The notes: generated by a model not told the origin, from the letters alone. Shown: positions 36,788 to 46,283, numbered from the stretch's first letter. The stretch: DNA of 52,642 nucleotides from an uncultured Rhodospirillales bacterium (GCA_902763185.1 CACWQT010000005.1:68248-120889), one strand, 5' to 3'. Numbers and translations: made by a program.

Positions 36788-36816
36788 TTGACATTAAATT
36801 AAATTTTGTCTAAACT
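36788..36816 (+). promoter_or_regulatory. Promoter of the small membrane protein gene
   Basis: Consensus TTGACA and TAAACT, 17 nt apart, 87 nt before the ATG. The leader between contains an imperfect direct repeat of AATTATGATGTC (near 36831 and 36855). Confidence 0.6.
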
Positions 36817-36903
36817 ACCGCTCAATAACAAATTATGATGTCGCCAATGGCAATTATGATGTCACAAAAGTTACCGAAAACACTAACTTAAAATTATTAT
36901 ATT

Positions 36904-37128
36904 ATGACAACAATCTTTGCAATTGCAACATTAGGTGTAGCTTTATTTGCTGTGTGCGCACTGGCAATCTGGCTCACCAAAGAGAATGAAAAGGAGGAGA
37001 AATCCTCATGTAACAAACAGGAGAAATCCGAGGATGAAAAGGATACCTTCTACCCCCACATGTATATGGATGGCGGTGGTTTGTGGGGTGACCCGTTCAG
37101 TCCGTTTTCTCCTTACAATCACCTGTAA
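36904..37128 (+). CDS. Small single-pass membrane protein, 74 aa
   Basis: Not recognised. One N-terminal hydrophobic helix (about 4-24), a charged Lys/Glu stretch, and a C-terminal Pro/Gly/aromatic tail (MDGGGLWGDPFSPFSPYNHL). No Shine-Dalgarno is obvious. Promoter before and terminator after support expression. Confidence 0.55.
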   Translation: MTTIFAIATLGVALFAVCALAIWLTKENEKEEKSSCNKQEKSEDEKDTFYPHMYMDGGGLWGDPFSPFSPYNHL

Positions 37129-37159
37129 AAAAAGGAAGGTTCTAGACCTTCCCTTTTTT
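37127..37159. terminator. Bidirectional intrinsic terminator
   Basis: GGAAGGT/ACCTTCC stem with a 5-nt loop, flanked by seven A on one side and seven or more T on the other. Confidence 0.88.
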
Positions 37160-37408
37160 TTACTTTTTCTCACGTTGCTTTTTGGCAATTCGTGCGCTTC
37201 GTTGCGATTGTCCGCAGGTACGCTTTGCGAGATGCTTTGGATTACTTCTGTCACCATTTCTGTCTGCAAGAGCAATCGTAGCCGGAACGGCTGGAGACGC
37301 ATCTTCAACAGGCTCATCAATAGGGACAACATGTTCCACAACAACGGGATGACCGAGACCGTCACCCACAACATACTTCACACTACGCTGTTTACGACCT
37401 TTACTCAT
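37160..37408 (-). CDS. Small basic hypothetical protein, 82 aa
   Basis: Not recognised. Begins MSKGRKQRSVKYVV and ends in a strongly basic tail (SARIAKKQREKK). The middle is Val/Ala/Asp-rich. No ribosome site is clear, but it ends exactly at the bidirectional terminator and has protein-like composition, whereas the overlapping frames on both strands do not. Moderate to low confidence. Confidence 0.4.
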   Translation of the reverse strand: MSKGRKQRSVKYVVGDGLGHPVVVEHVVPIDEPVEDASPAVPATIALADRNGDRSNPKHLAKRTCGQSQRSARIAKKQREKK

Positions 37409-37550
37409 AATAATTAAAATTTAGTGAAACAAAAATTGTTATAAAAATATCAACTAGGTGCAAAAATAACAATAACCAAAGCAGAAGTCAAATATTTTTT
37501 CTCTCAATTTAAAATCTCCTCCTCACCAACAGAGGCTTACCCATTAAACT

Positions 37551-37741
37551 CTCCTCCCCCTTGAGGGGCTCGCAAAGCAAAAACAATCCAGTGAATTGTT
37601 TTTGCCGAGAGCTGTAGATGTTGTTAGGCGGCGACTTTGCGGCAACGCAAACCAAGCCGGCGTTACAACTTCTTGCCCGAAGCGAAGTTGGCAAGCGTGT
37701 TAGCGCGCGCCTTACGGAGCAAGAGGACTAGGGTGGGGGTG
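37551..37741. repeat. Type A repeat split by a 154-bp insertion
   Basis: The left half CTCCTCCCCCTTGAGGGG (37551-37568) and the right half GAGGACTAGGGTGGGGGTG (37723-37741) together match unit A at 14253-14291. Between them lie 154 bp with a 9-bp palindrome AAAAACAAT/ATTGTTTTT (37579-37603) and GC-rich sequence. It reads like one repeat inserted into another. Confidence 0.65.
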
Positions 37742-37795
37742 AAAATCCATAGCGTAGTTGGCAAGCGCATAAAGCGCGAGCCTTACGGAGCAAGA
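37681..37795 (+). repeat. Direct repeat of 44-45 bp
   Basis: AGCG(A/T)AGTTGGCAAGCG, a variable GC-rich middle, then CCTTACGGAGCAAGA occurs at 37681-37724 and again at 37751-37795. No gene is convincing here. Confidence 0.75.
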
Positions 37796-37828
37796 ATGTC
37801 AGCGGAGCCGTCAGATAGGGTGACAAAA

Positions 37829-37971
37829 AAACCATCATTTTAAGTCCTATCTCCCCCTTGACGGGGGAGATGTCGCTGAAGGCGACAGAGAGGGTGACAA
37901 TTAAACCATCATTTTAAGTCCTATCTCCCCCTTGACGGGGGAGATGTCGCTGAAGGCGACAGAGAGGGTGA
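37829..37971 (+). repeat. Tandem pair of type B repeats (74-bp period)
   Basis: Two essentially identical 69-bp units (37829-37897 and 37903-37971), each starting AAACCATCATTTTAAGTC and holding the CTCCCCC/GGGGGAG and TGTCGC/GCGACA hairpins and GAGAGGGTGA. The same unit occurs at 14294-14344. Confidence 0.85.
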
Positions 37972-38038
37972 AAACTTCGCTCCGACATTATTGCGAGCGC
38001 TTACGACGCGTGGCAATCCTTTAAAATCCAACCGCGTC

Positions 38039-38059
38039 ATCCTGAACTCGTTTCAGGAT
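38039..38059. repeat. Short palindromic element ATCCTGAA/TTCAGGAT
   Basis: Eight-bp inverted repeat with a 5-nt loop at the end of the repeat cluster, of the kind often dispersed between alphaproteobacterial genes. The remaining gene-free sequence to the adhesin promoter shows nothing else clear. Confidence 0.6.
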
Positions 38060-38207
38060 CTCTTATTCATACGTCTTATGAAGAACGAACTGCATAACCT
38101 ATTATTTTTAAAGCATTATCACCGCATAAAACGCCCCCCGTTTTCACTTAATTTTCCTCCTCAAAACCCACTTTATTAACAAACAGTTAATTTTTTAAAA
38201 AATATTT

Positions 38208-38235
38208 TTGACTTTAAATCCCCATTAAATACAAT
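38208..38235 (+). promoter_or_regulatory. Promoter of the autotransporter gene
   Basis: TTGACT and TACAAT, 16 nt apart, about 90 nt before the ATG, which has AAGGAG upstream. Confidence 0.55.
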
Positions 38236-38325
38236 CAAGACATTCCAAACTGTGGGAACGATACATATATCCATAGCGCGGGGACAAATTTGTTTAATAC
38301 GTATTATATATAAGGAGTTTATCTC

Positions 38326-41300
38326 ATGAGATATACAAAATCCGCCTTAGGTTTATTAAACGCACAATACAGAAGTGTATTAAAGAAGTGCCTTTTGATA
38401 AACCTCGGGCTTTTTGCGCTTGCCGCAATTTCCGCCACACCGGCACATGCAGCAAGTGAGGCTGAAATTGTAGTAAAGATTAACGGTAGTAGTGATATAA
38501 CATATGGAACGGTAAAGGAAGGCACAACCAACGGCACAATTAATATAAAGGCAGATGCAATCGGTGTAGATGCTGACATTCCAGTTCATGGCTTAGGTTC
38601 TGCAGCTTATAAAAATGATACCGATTTTGATGCTTTCGGAGCCGCCGCCGCTGTTCAAGGCACCACCACAGAAACAGTTAAAAGCGTAGATGATAAAGTT
38701 ACAGCATTAGATACACGTGTTACGACAGCTGAAGGCAAGATTTCAACATTAGAAACAACAGTTGGTGATTCAACAAGCGGTTTGGTAAAAGACACGGCAG
38801 ATTTGAAGACAACCGTAGGTGATTCAACAAGCGGTTTGGTAAAAGACACGGCAGATTTGAAGACAACCGTAGGCGATTCAAGTAAAAGACACGGCAGATT
38901 TGAAGACAACTGTAGGTGATTCAACAAGCGGTTTGGTAAAAGACACGGCAGATTTGAAGACAACTGTAGGTGATTCAACAGGCGGTTTAGTAAAAGACAC
39001 GGCAGATTTGAAGACAACTGTAGGTGATTCAACAAGCGGTTTGGTAAAAGATGTTGCGGGTAATACAAGTTCTATCAGCGCATTAGAAACAACCGTAGGC
39101 GATTCAACAGGCGGTTTAGTAAAAGACACGGCAGATTTGAAGACAACTGTAGGTGATTCAACAAGCGGTTTAGTAAAAGACACGGCAGATTTGAAGACAA
39201 CCGTAGGTGATTCAACAAGCGGTTTGGTAAAAGACACGGCAGATTTGAAGACAACTGTAGGTGATGCTTCTAGTGGTTTGGTAAAAGATGTGGCTGACCT
39301 AAACACATGGAAGACAAATCTTGCCACTGCAAACGGTGTGGCTGATGCTGTTGACGGTTCAAACATCAAAGCCGGCTCAGTTGCAAAAACAGCTTTGGCA
39401 TCTGATGTTCAAACCACATTAGGTAATGCTGATACGTTATATACCAACTTAGGTGGTGTAACTGCAACAGCCACTGAGTTAAACTATATGAGCGGCGTAA
39501 CATCAGGCGTTCAGGCACAATTGAATGGTAAGCAAGCAACAATTGACTCAGGTAACAAATTGGATGCTGATTTGGTTGACGATAGTACATCAACAAATAA
39601 GTTTGTAACTGCAACTGATAAGACAACTTGGAATGCAAAGCAAGAACAAGTTATTGCCGGAACAGGTATTTCATTAGCCTCTGACAATAAAACGATTTCC
39701 GTATCCGGTTTGACTACCAGTGAATTTGCTGCTGGCACGGTTGTTTCTACAGCAATTGATGCTGGAGCTGGAGCTAGTGATAAGCTTGCAAGCACTGCCG
39801 CATTAGGTGCAACCCGCACAGCAATTAACTCTGATATTGCTACAGCTTTAGCAACAGCAAATACAAATATAGATAATGCGATTACCTATGATTCAACATC
39901 AGGTCTTATCACATTTAAGAATTCAGATGGTACGACTGTTGATTCTACCGCTTATTCTAAAGATAAAGCTGATTTAACCTTTGCCGGCTTAGCGGCTAGC
40001 AATACATTTAGCAATAGCAATACCTTTAATGGTGGTGTGACGATGACACAAGGCCTGTCAATCACCGGTGGAACACTCTCTACCACAGGTAATGCTACCG
40101 TTGGTGGAACATTGGGTGTAACCGGTGCATTAACGGGCTCAACCGCAACATTCTCCGGCAAAGTTACTTCAGTTGGTTTAGATGCCGGCGCAGGTGCTAT
40201 CCAAACCACCGGTGCCTTAAAAGGTGCAACATTAGAAACAACCGACAATGCAACTGTTGGCGGTGACTTAGATGTAGCTGGTGATGCAACTGTTGATGGT
40301 GATTTAGATGTAACCGGAGATATCAGTGCTGATAATGGCATATTTAACGGAGATGTTGATATTACTGGTGATTTAGCTGTAACAGGCGATTTAAGTGCAG
40401 ACAATGCAACCGTTACAACATTAAAGATTGGTAGCTCTGCCGCAGTAGATTCAGTTGATGATGGCTCTGCAGCATTGACAAGTGGCAATGCAACCACCTT
40501 AGCCTCAACCGCTACGGTATTAAAGAGTGCCGAAAATGCCACATATACCGGTGCAACAGTTAAAGGAGCATCTCCTGTTCCAGCAACTTTGAAAGATGCA
40601 ATTTCAACAACCACAGCATCATTGAACAATATCTTGACAACAGCAGGTGATGAAGTTGACTCCGCCAAAGTTGATGTTCAATGGGGTGGCGTTGACAGCA
40701 CATTGAAGACCGCTTTAGGAGCAGGCTTTGCCGCTGATGGCAATGAGATTGACGCAGGCGATTCTGTAACAACTGCTCTATCTTCTTTAGATACTGCAAT
40801 CGGTGATAGAACAATCACAAGTGCTAACAGCGCAATCAATACCGCTTTGGCAACAGATATCTCAACTGCTGTTGCAAAAATCGGTGATGAAATCGGCACA
40901 CAAGCATATAGCAACACCGCTAGCGTTAACTACAATGCGATTGCCGCCAATACTGATTTGACCACTGCTGTATCTCAAGTTTCATCAAACATTGGTGCGC
41001 CGATTGCTTCTATTCAAGACAGAACTAAAGGCAAGATTGCAACAACCAATACGGTTAATGCCAACATTGCCGCATTAGACGCCGCTATCGGTGCTGATGT
41101 AACAAAAACTTACAATAATGTTGCCACGGCAAACAGCATTAACGAAAACCTTGATGCCATCAATGCGACCATCGGTGATATCACAGACTTGCATGCAGGC
41201 ACAGGTTCAACCGGTGATGCAATTACCAACGGAACAGGTGTTCCGGCTACAACAGTTGTTGAAGCTTTGAACAACATCGATTCTACTTTAGGTAATATCC

Positions 41301-41839
41301 ATGGCTTGAAGGATGTTTCAGATTTGGGTGCAAATTCTAACTTAGCCCCTGGAACAACAGTTGAGAACCACTTGGTAAGCTTGGATAATTCAATCGGTAA
41401 CAGAAACATTACCAGTGCAAATGCGGCTATCAATAATCAGACTGCAATTTCTACTGCAGCTGGCTTACAAGCTGCCGGTAATGCCATTGGTGATATGAAC
41501 TTCTCCTCAACGCGTTATGCTTCTGGAAGTCAAGATTTATCTAGCGCAATTAGAAGCTTAGATAGCAATATCTACCGTATTGATCGTGAAGTAAGTGATT
41601 TGAAACATGACTTCAAGTCCGGTATGGCATCAATGGCCGCGATGACCGCTTTGGTTCCGAATGCACGTTCATGTGGCGACACATCTTTGTCATTGGGTAC
41701 CGGTGCGTATGACGGACATACCGCGATGGCTATCGGTGGTTTCCATTACCTCAACGACAACTTATTGTTGAACGCTGGTGTAGCATGGGGTAATACCGAT
41801 GATTTGGCATATCGTATGGGCGTAACCTTCTCTTGGTAA
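38326..41839 (+). pseudogene. Trimeric autotransporter adhesin (YadA-like), frameshifted by an 11-nt deletion
   Basis: Type Vc surface protein. The first frame (38326-38919) gives a long signal peptide (about 42 residues, cleavage after AHA), then a head region and repeats of DSTSGLVKDTADLKTTVG. At 38881/38882 eleven nt present in the other repeat units are missing, the frame closes, and the protein continues in another frame to 41839. Restoring 11 nt gives a single frame of 1175 codons. The long Ala/Thr/Asp-rich stalk ends with coiled coil (IDREVSDLKHDFKSGMASMA) and the YadA anchor (ALVPNARSCGDTSLSLGTGA, final VTFSW with terminal aromatic). Either a real loss of function, a phase-off state or an assembly error in repeats. 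Confidence 0.85.
38755..39306 (+). repeat. Ten tandem 54-bp coding repeats
   Basis: Each unit codes 18 residues, consensus TTVGDSTSGLVKDTADLK; unit 3 has the 11-nt deletion, unit 6 carries an inserted VAGNTSSISALE variant, and unit 10 diverges (DASSGLVKDVADLN). Near-identity at the DNA level favours recombination and copy-number change. Confidence 0.9.
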
Positions 41840-41858
41840 TTTTAAGAGAGCATCAAAG

Positions 41859-41888
41859 CTAGGGAGGGCTAAACCCTCCCTAGTTCGT
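41859..41888 (+). terminator. Hairpin after the adhesin gene
   Basis: Ten-bp perfect stem CTAGGGAGGG/CCCTCCCTAG with a 5-nt loop but few T after it. It may only reduce read-through into the Skp-like gene. Confidence 0.6.
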
Positions 41889-41903
41889 ATTAGGAGATAA
41901 ATA

Positions 41904-42419
41904 ATGAGATACCTCAGTCAAGTGATTTTATTTTTAGCCGTTATAAGCTTGGCAGCATATCAATATCTTGAAAATCAAACTATGAAAGATGAGTTTGCAG
42001 CAAAGATAGCCAGTATCCAAGGGGAAAATCAAACCCCGCAGATGATTTATGTTTATAGCTTAGAAGAAGCCATGGTCGGCATCAATGCGGCAGAGGAAAA
42101 GAATAAGTTTGAGCAAGAGGCATTACGGCTGAGCGATGAAGTCACCGCCGCCGAAGAAAAAATTATGAGCCTCAAAGACAAAGAGGTGCAAGAAGATTTT
42201 TCTGATGTATATTTAAATTCCTTACGCCTAAAGCGGGATAATTTGGTTGAAGAATACCATAAAATGCTAGAGGATTTGAGCAATAAGGTAAATAAAAGCC
42301 TAGAAGAAATTGCTGCTGAAAAAAAAGCCAGCACAATTTTCTTAAAGAGCATGATTGCCGTCAATACGCCTTATGTGGTTGATGTCACTCCTGAACTTAT
42401 TGCCAAATTAAAGAAGTAA
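41904..42419 (+). CDS. Skp/OmpH-like periplasmic coiled-coil protein
   Basis: N-terminal hydrophobic signal or anchor (about 5-20) followed by long charged helices (residues 60-145, e.g. SLEEIAAEKKASTIFLKS) that would form the two arms of a Skp-type chaperone. The C-terminus VVDVTPELIAKLKK matches the end of OmpH/Skp proteins. 171 aa is right for the family. It lies 64 nt after the adhesin and 12 nt before the GT32 gene. A role in carrying the adhesin across the periplasm is inferred from position. Confidence 0.72.
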   Translation: MRYLSQVILFLAVISLAAYQYLENQTMKDEFAAKIASIQGENQTPQMIYVYSLEEAMVGINAAEEKNKFEQEALRLSDEVTAAEEKIMSLKDKEVQEDFSDVYLNSLRLKRDNLVEEYHKMLEDLSNKVNKSLEEIAAEKKASTIFLKSMIAVNTPYVVDVTPELIAKLKK

Positions 42420-42431
42420 GGAGTTTTCCCT

Positions 42432-43235
42432 ATGATACCTAAAATCGTCCATTATTGCTGGTTTGGCGATAAGCCGCTGGGGGATCTGGAGCAAAAATGC
42501 GTTGCTTCGTGGTCAAAGATGTTGCCCGATTATGAAATCAAGCGTTGGGGCAATGAGTGCCTAGATCAATTTGATAACAAATATCTCCGTCAGGCGGTGG
42601 AGGCCAAGAAATGGGCATTCGTATCAGACTATGTGCGCTTGGTAGCGCTATGGAACGAAGGCGGCATATACTTTGATACCGATGAAGAAGTCGTCAAACC
42701 TTTAGACGAGTTTTTAGACCATGATTTTGTTATCGGCTCTCAGCGTTGCGGTTCGGCAAAAGGTATCAGTCCGGCTTTAATCGGTACCATACCGCATCAC
42801 GAAATCATCGGGCATATCTTAGATGTTTATAACAATATGGAATTTGTAAAACCGGACGGCAGTTATGACCAAACCCCCAATCCGGTCTTCTTTTCTAATG
42901 TTCTAAACGATTTTTATGGTATCAAAAATACTTATATCAAAAAGGGCAGGGTAAAGATAAAAGATAAATGTTGGCTTTATCCTTATACCTATTTCTGCAC
43001 CGATAATAAAAACGCTTATGCCATACACCATTATTCCGGTAGTTGGCGTCCGGCATGGCGCTTAAGGGATAAGTGGAAATTTAAATTTTTGGGAAAACAA
43101 TATCTCATCCGCAAATATAAATATAAAATCAAACATGGTATCGGCGAGCCTATGCCGCAAAACGATAATGAGAAAATACTGTTTTCTGTTCCGACCGGCA
43201 GACATAGTTGGTTTCGCTTGATAGAGATTAAGTGA
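42432..43235 (+). CDS. GT32-family glycosyltransferase
   Basis: Resembles capsular and Och1-type sugar transferases. Starts PKIVHYCWFGDKPLGDLEQK, has AFVSDYVRLVALWNEGGIYFD near 62 and the nucleotide-sugar motif DTD (in GGIYFDTDEEV near 80). A C-terminal AIHHYSGSWRP block near 198 is typical. 267 aa, cytoplasmic, no signal peptide. AAGGAG precedes the ATG. Part of a tight series with the Skp-like and PIG-L genes. Confidence 0.88.
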   Translation: MIPKIVHYCWFGDKPLGDLEQKCVASWSKMLPDYEIKRWGNECLDQFDNKYLRQAVEAKKWAFVSDYVRLVALWNEGGIYFDTDEEVVKPLDEFLDHDFVIGSQRCGSAKGISPALIGTIPHHEIIGHILDVYNNMEFVKPDGSYDQTPNPVFFSNVLNDFYGIKNTYIKKGRVKIKDKCWLYPYTYFCTDNKNAYAIHHYSGSWRPAWRLRDKWKFKFLGKQYLIRKYKYKIKHGIGEPMPQNDNEKILFSVPTGRHSWFRLIEIK

Positions 43236-43242
43236 GGCAATA

Positions 43243-43932
43243 ATGGGCTTTCGTAAATTGGATAAATGGCTAAAGGCCAAAGTCGGCGGATATGAATTAC
43301 CACCGATTATAAAATCTAAGCCATGGGAAATTAAACCCTCAGATAAACTTTGTATTTTAGCTCCGCACGCCGATGATGAAGCAATCGGTTGCGGCGGACT
43401 TTTGATTAAATACGGTTCACAATGCGACGTGATATTATTAACCGACGGTAGCAAAGGCGGGGATAGGACCAAACCTGATGAAACCGCGACGACACGTCAA
43501 CAAGAATTCATCAAGGCTATGGATTATTTCAAAGTGGCAAATTATCACATAATGGGCGCCAAAGACGGCTATTTGATAGATGCGTATGATAAATTTAAAC
43601 AAATAGATTTCAGCTGTTATGATTACGTCATTATGCCACACGCATATGACCCGCATAAAGATCACATCGTGCCTCAGGCATTTTTTGCACGGCTTAAAAA
43701 AGAAAATAATAAGATAACCGCCCAAACCGTTTATTATGAGGTTTGGGGGGCAATGACTTCTCCGACCCATTACATAGATATTTCAGATGTAGTAGCTGAA
43801 AAGAGAAAAGCGATAAACATCTACGCTTCGCAAACGTCAAACATAGATTACGCCTCGCGCATTTTGGGGCTTAACCATTATCGTGGTATCAAACACTACG
43901 TAGAATACGAAGAAGATTATACTATCGCTTAA
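43243..43932 (+). CDS. PIG-L/LmbE-family N-deacetylase
   Basis: Zinc-dependent deacetylase of N-acetylated sugars. Metal motif PHADDE near 40 (in LAPHADDEAIGCGG), the TDGSKGGD loop, and a second His motif HAYDPHKDH near 130 are all intact. 229 aa is normal. Seven nt after the GT32 gene, so the two probably act on one glycan, GT32 adding and PIG-L deacetylating (inference). Its 3' end overlaps the convergent GT2 gene by 11 nt. Confidence 0.88.
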   Translation: MGFRKLDKWLKAKVGGYELPPIIKSKPWEIKPSDKLCILAPHADDEAIGCGGLLIKYGSQCDVILLTDGSKGGDRTKPDETATTRQQEFIKAMDYFKVANYHIMGAKDGYLIDAYDKFKQIDFSCYDYVIMPHAYDPHKDHIVPQAFFARLKKENNKITAQTVYYEVWGAMTSPTHYIDISDVVAEKRKAINIYASQTSNIDYASRILGLNHYRGIKHYVEYEEDYTIA

Positions 43933-44659
43933 AGCCGCATACGTCAGGCATAAAAATATTACCGAGTGCCGTTTGCACCTGTTGCGGGGTAAAATACTGG
44001 CTGAGCATTTTGTTTTTTTCAATTTTTAACAGGTTAGAGGGAAGCCTTGAAATTCCGTTCATACGAAATTGCGAACAGGGAAAAGGGAGATATTGGAACG
44101 TAACGTCTTTATCCATAAAGCATAACCACTTTTCTTTATCGCTTACAATCTTAAAATCTTCACGATAATTGCCGTATAGAGAAAACAAATTTTTTCTGAT
44201 AAAAGACGATTGGTGCGCAAGGGTATTGGTTAAAAAGAATTCTTTTTTGAGTTGAGCTGGATACGTTTTGATGAAGCAGTCTTCAATTTTATCAAACATT
44301 CTGTAAGACTGCCCATAAAAAACATCAGCCCCGTCTGCTATTAAATAAGGCATGACTTTGTTTACTGTCTGCGGCTCATAGAGTAAATCTCCACCATTTA
44401 AGAAGAGAAGATATTTTCCTTTGGCTAAGCTGATACCTTTGTTCATTGCCGGATAAATACCATTGTCCTCTTCAGAAATAAAAGTATCAATTCGCGCTTT
44501 ATATTTTTCAAGTTTTTCCAAGGTATCATCAGTTGAGGCCCCGTCAATCACAATCCATTGAAAGTCTTGGTTTGTTTGTGCCATAACGCTTTTGCACGTA
44601 GCCTCAATAAAAGGTTCGTTTTTGCAAACGGTTATGATAGAAAGTAAAGGTGCACTCAT
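43922..44659 (-). CDS. GT2-family glycosyltransferase
   Basis: GT-A fold. SIITVCKNEPFIEATCKSVM at the N-terminus, DGASTDDTLE near 43, EEDNGIYPAMNKGISLAKGK near 66 and FLNGGD near 90 are the family motifs. The start with AGGAT nine nt upstream is chosen; the open frame extends 18 codons. 245 aa, soluble. It resembles WcaA/WbdN-like surface polysaccharide transferases. Confidence 0.88.
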   Translation of the reverse strand: MSAPLLSIITVCKNEPFIEATCKSVMAQTNQDFQWIVIDGASTDDTLEKLEKYKARIDTFISEEDNGIYPAMNKGISLAKGKYLLFLNGGDLLYEPQTVNKVMPYLIADGADVFYGQSYRMFDKIEDCFIKTYPAQLKKEFFLTNTLAHQSSFIRKNLFSLYGNYREDFKIVSDKEKWLCFMDKDVTFQYLPFPCSQFRMNGISRLPSNLLKIEKNKMLSQYFTPQQVQTALGNIFMPDVCGFKR

Positions 44660-44823
44660 GTTATATCCTGATGCTAGATGAGATAATAGTATGATTTTAA
44701 ACAATATTGTCAATCATAAACGTATTGCCTCTCTCATAAATTTACGATGAAACACAAATATCTGTTGCAATTTACTTTTTGCCATACTAACCTCAAACCA
44801 TAGAAAACAAGAGAGGACACATC

Positions 44824-45675
44824 ATGCCAAAGATTTCTGTTTTAATGCCGGTCTATAAAACCAAAGAAGAGTTTTTACATCAAACCATAGAAGCGGTCTT
44901 AAACCAAACCTACACGGATTTTGAATTTTTGATTTTAGATGATTGCCCCGAGGATGATCGTGAAGCAGTGGTAAAATCTTATACTGATAAACGCATTAAA
45001 TATATGAAAAACGAGCAAAACTTAGGCATAACCCCCAGTCGCAACAAACTTATAGATATGGCAAAAGGGGAGTATTTAGCAGTTCTTGACCATGATGATG
45101 TTTGCCGTCCTGCACGTTTTGAAAAAGAAGTCGCTGTTCTGGACAGTCATCCGGAAATCGGCGTTGTCAGCTGCTGTGTGCATAAAATGGTTGCCAATAA
45201 AGATATCAAAATGCCTGAAACAAGTGCAGATATTAAAATTTCTTTGATGATGCGTTGCGCCGTCAATCACTCTGCTGCGATGATAAGAAAGTCCGTTTTA
45301 GAAAAAAATAATATCCGCTATGATGCCCATTATTCACCGGCGGAAGATATGAAACTTTGGCAAAGTTTAATTGATTTAACCGAGTTTTATAATATCACAG
45401 AAGTCCTGTTGGACTATCGTGATTGGGAGAACAACACCACCAGCCGCCAACATGATAAGATGGAAAAAGCGGCATTAGAACTTTGGGCAGAAAATGAGAT
45501 ACGCTATCCTGAGCTGTGGCGTAAATGCGCGCTGACCAAAGCCGAGTATCGCTATACAATCCGCTTGTTTAATTGTATTCCGTTTTTAGACATCAGAACT
45601 AAAGGTCGTCGCACCTCAGCAAAGCTCTTTGGGTTTATCCCGCTTTACAGCATCAAAAAAAGCATCAAAGCTTAA
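44824..45675 (+). CDS. GT2-family glycosyltransferase
   Basis: GT-A fold: ISVLMPVYKTKEEFLHQTIE at the N-terminus, ILDDCPEDD near 37, LDHDDVCRPARFEKE near 86 as the DxD equivalent, and an acceptor-side block SPAEDMKLW near 178. 283 aa. Divergent from the other GT2 gene. The GAGAGGACAC ribosome site is good. Probably builds the same surface glycan. Confidence 0.9.
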   Translation: MPKISVLMPVYKTKEEFLHQTIEAVLNQTYTDFEFLILDDCPEDDREAVVKSYTDKRIKYMKNEQNLGITPSRNKLIDMAKGEYLAVLDHDDVCRPARFEKEVAVLDSHPEIGVVSCCVHKMVANKDIKMPETSADIKISLMMRCAVNHSAAMIRKSVLEKNNIRYDAHYSPAEDMKLWQSLIDLTEFYNITEVLLDYRDWENNTTSRQHDKMEKAALELWAENEIRYPELWRKCALTKAEYRYTIRLFNCIPFLDIRTKGRRTSAKLFGFIPLYSIKKSIKA

Positions 45676-46163
45676 AAGAACGGATCGTATGCCCATTGTA
45701 ACAGTGCTTGTCTTTGTTTTTTGCGACAGTCTAAATTAAGCACCATACAATTTCTCTTAACTTGCATATAGTGTCGCTTAAAAGCCTTCCAACGTTTAAT
45801 CTGTATTGTATCAACAGGCTCAATCCGCCGTCCCATGTAATATCGGCAATACCATTGAAACCACCCGCGCACATCAGGCGCAATAATCCATCCCTTCTTT
45901 TGCCAATCAGACAAATTCATTCGCGATTTAACCTGAAAATAATTCATTTTAGCGTCAGGCTTTAGCGGGCTGAGCTTTGCTCTTTCAAACCAAAATTGAG
46001 GGAATTCATTTTGGCAGTCATTTAAGTAATGCCCCTCAAACACACCCAGCTCAAGCATTTGCGGCGGCGTTAATTGCGGTTTAAAATCAGGGGCAAAATC
46101 AGCACCGATTGCAGTTGCGTAGTGATATTCATAACCTTGTTGCATCTTATCATTGACAATCAT
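45672..46163 (-). CDS. Conserved protein of unknown function, 163 aa
   Basis: Not named, but clearly protein-like with many Trp and Tyr: ARMNYF-like KMNYFQVKSRMNLSDWQ and the striking DVRGWFQWYCRYYMGRRIEP, followed by IQIKRWKAFKRHYMQV. I recall similar stretches in uncharacterised bacterial and fungal proteins (not checked). The start with GGAGGGC five nt upstream is chosen over a TTG ten codons earlier. Its stop overlaps the convergent GT2 stop by four nt. Confidence 0.7.
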   Translation of the reverse strand: MIVNDKMQQGYEYHYATAIGADFAPDFKPQLTPPQMLELGVFEGHYLNDCQNEFPQFWFERAKLSPLKPDAKMNYFQVKSRMNLSDWQKKGWIIAPDVRGWFQWYCRYYMGRRIEPVDTIQIKRWKAFKRHYMQVKRNCMVLNLDCRKKQRQALLQWAYDPFF

Positions 46164-46283
46164 AAAGCCCTCCGCCAAAGAAATAATTTTCAATCAATAA
46201 AATTCAACGATTTTTCTTAAAAATTAAGCAGACATTAAACCTTTTAAAATAACATACTCTCTTAAATAAGAAAGGGAATAAAA

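Noticed and set aside
36947..37417. Plus-strand frame of 156 codons over the small-gene pair
   Set aside because: It crosses a strong bidirectional terminator, has no ribosome site and is unlike a natural protein.
37509..37843. Short frames inside the 37.5-37.9 kb repeat cluster
   Set aside because: They follow palindromic repeats, begin without ribosome sites and have no protein-like composition.
37829..37971. CRISPR array
   Set aside because: Only two units of 69 bp separated by about 5 bp, with no spacers and no cas genes.
38881..38920. Programmed frameshift in the adhesin gene
   Set aside because: No slippery run at the junction; comparison with the other repeat units shows a simple 11-nt deletion.
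38655..39819. Long open frames on the minus strand through the adhesin repeats
   Set aside because: They mirror the 54-bp repeats and have repetitive Pro/Val/Ser content with no start signals; they are by-products of the repeated coding strand.
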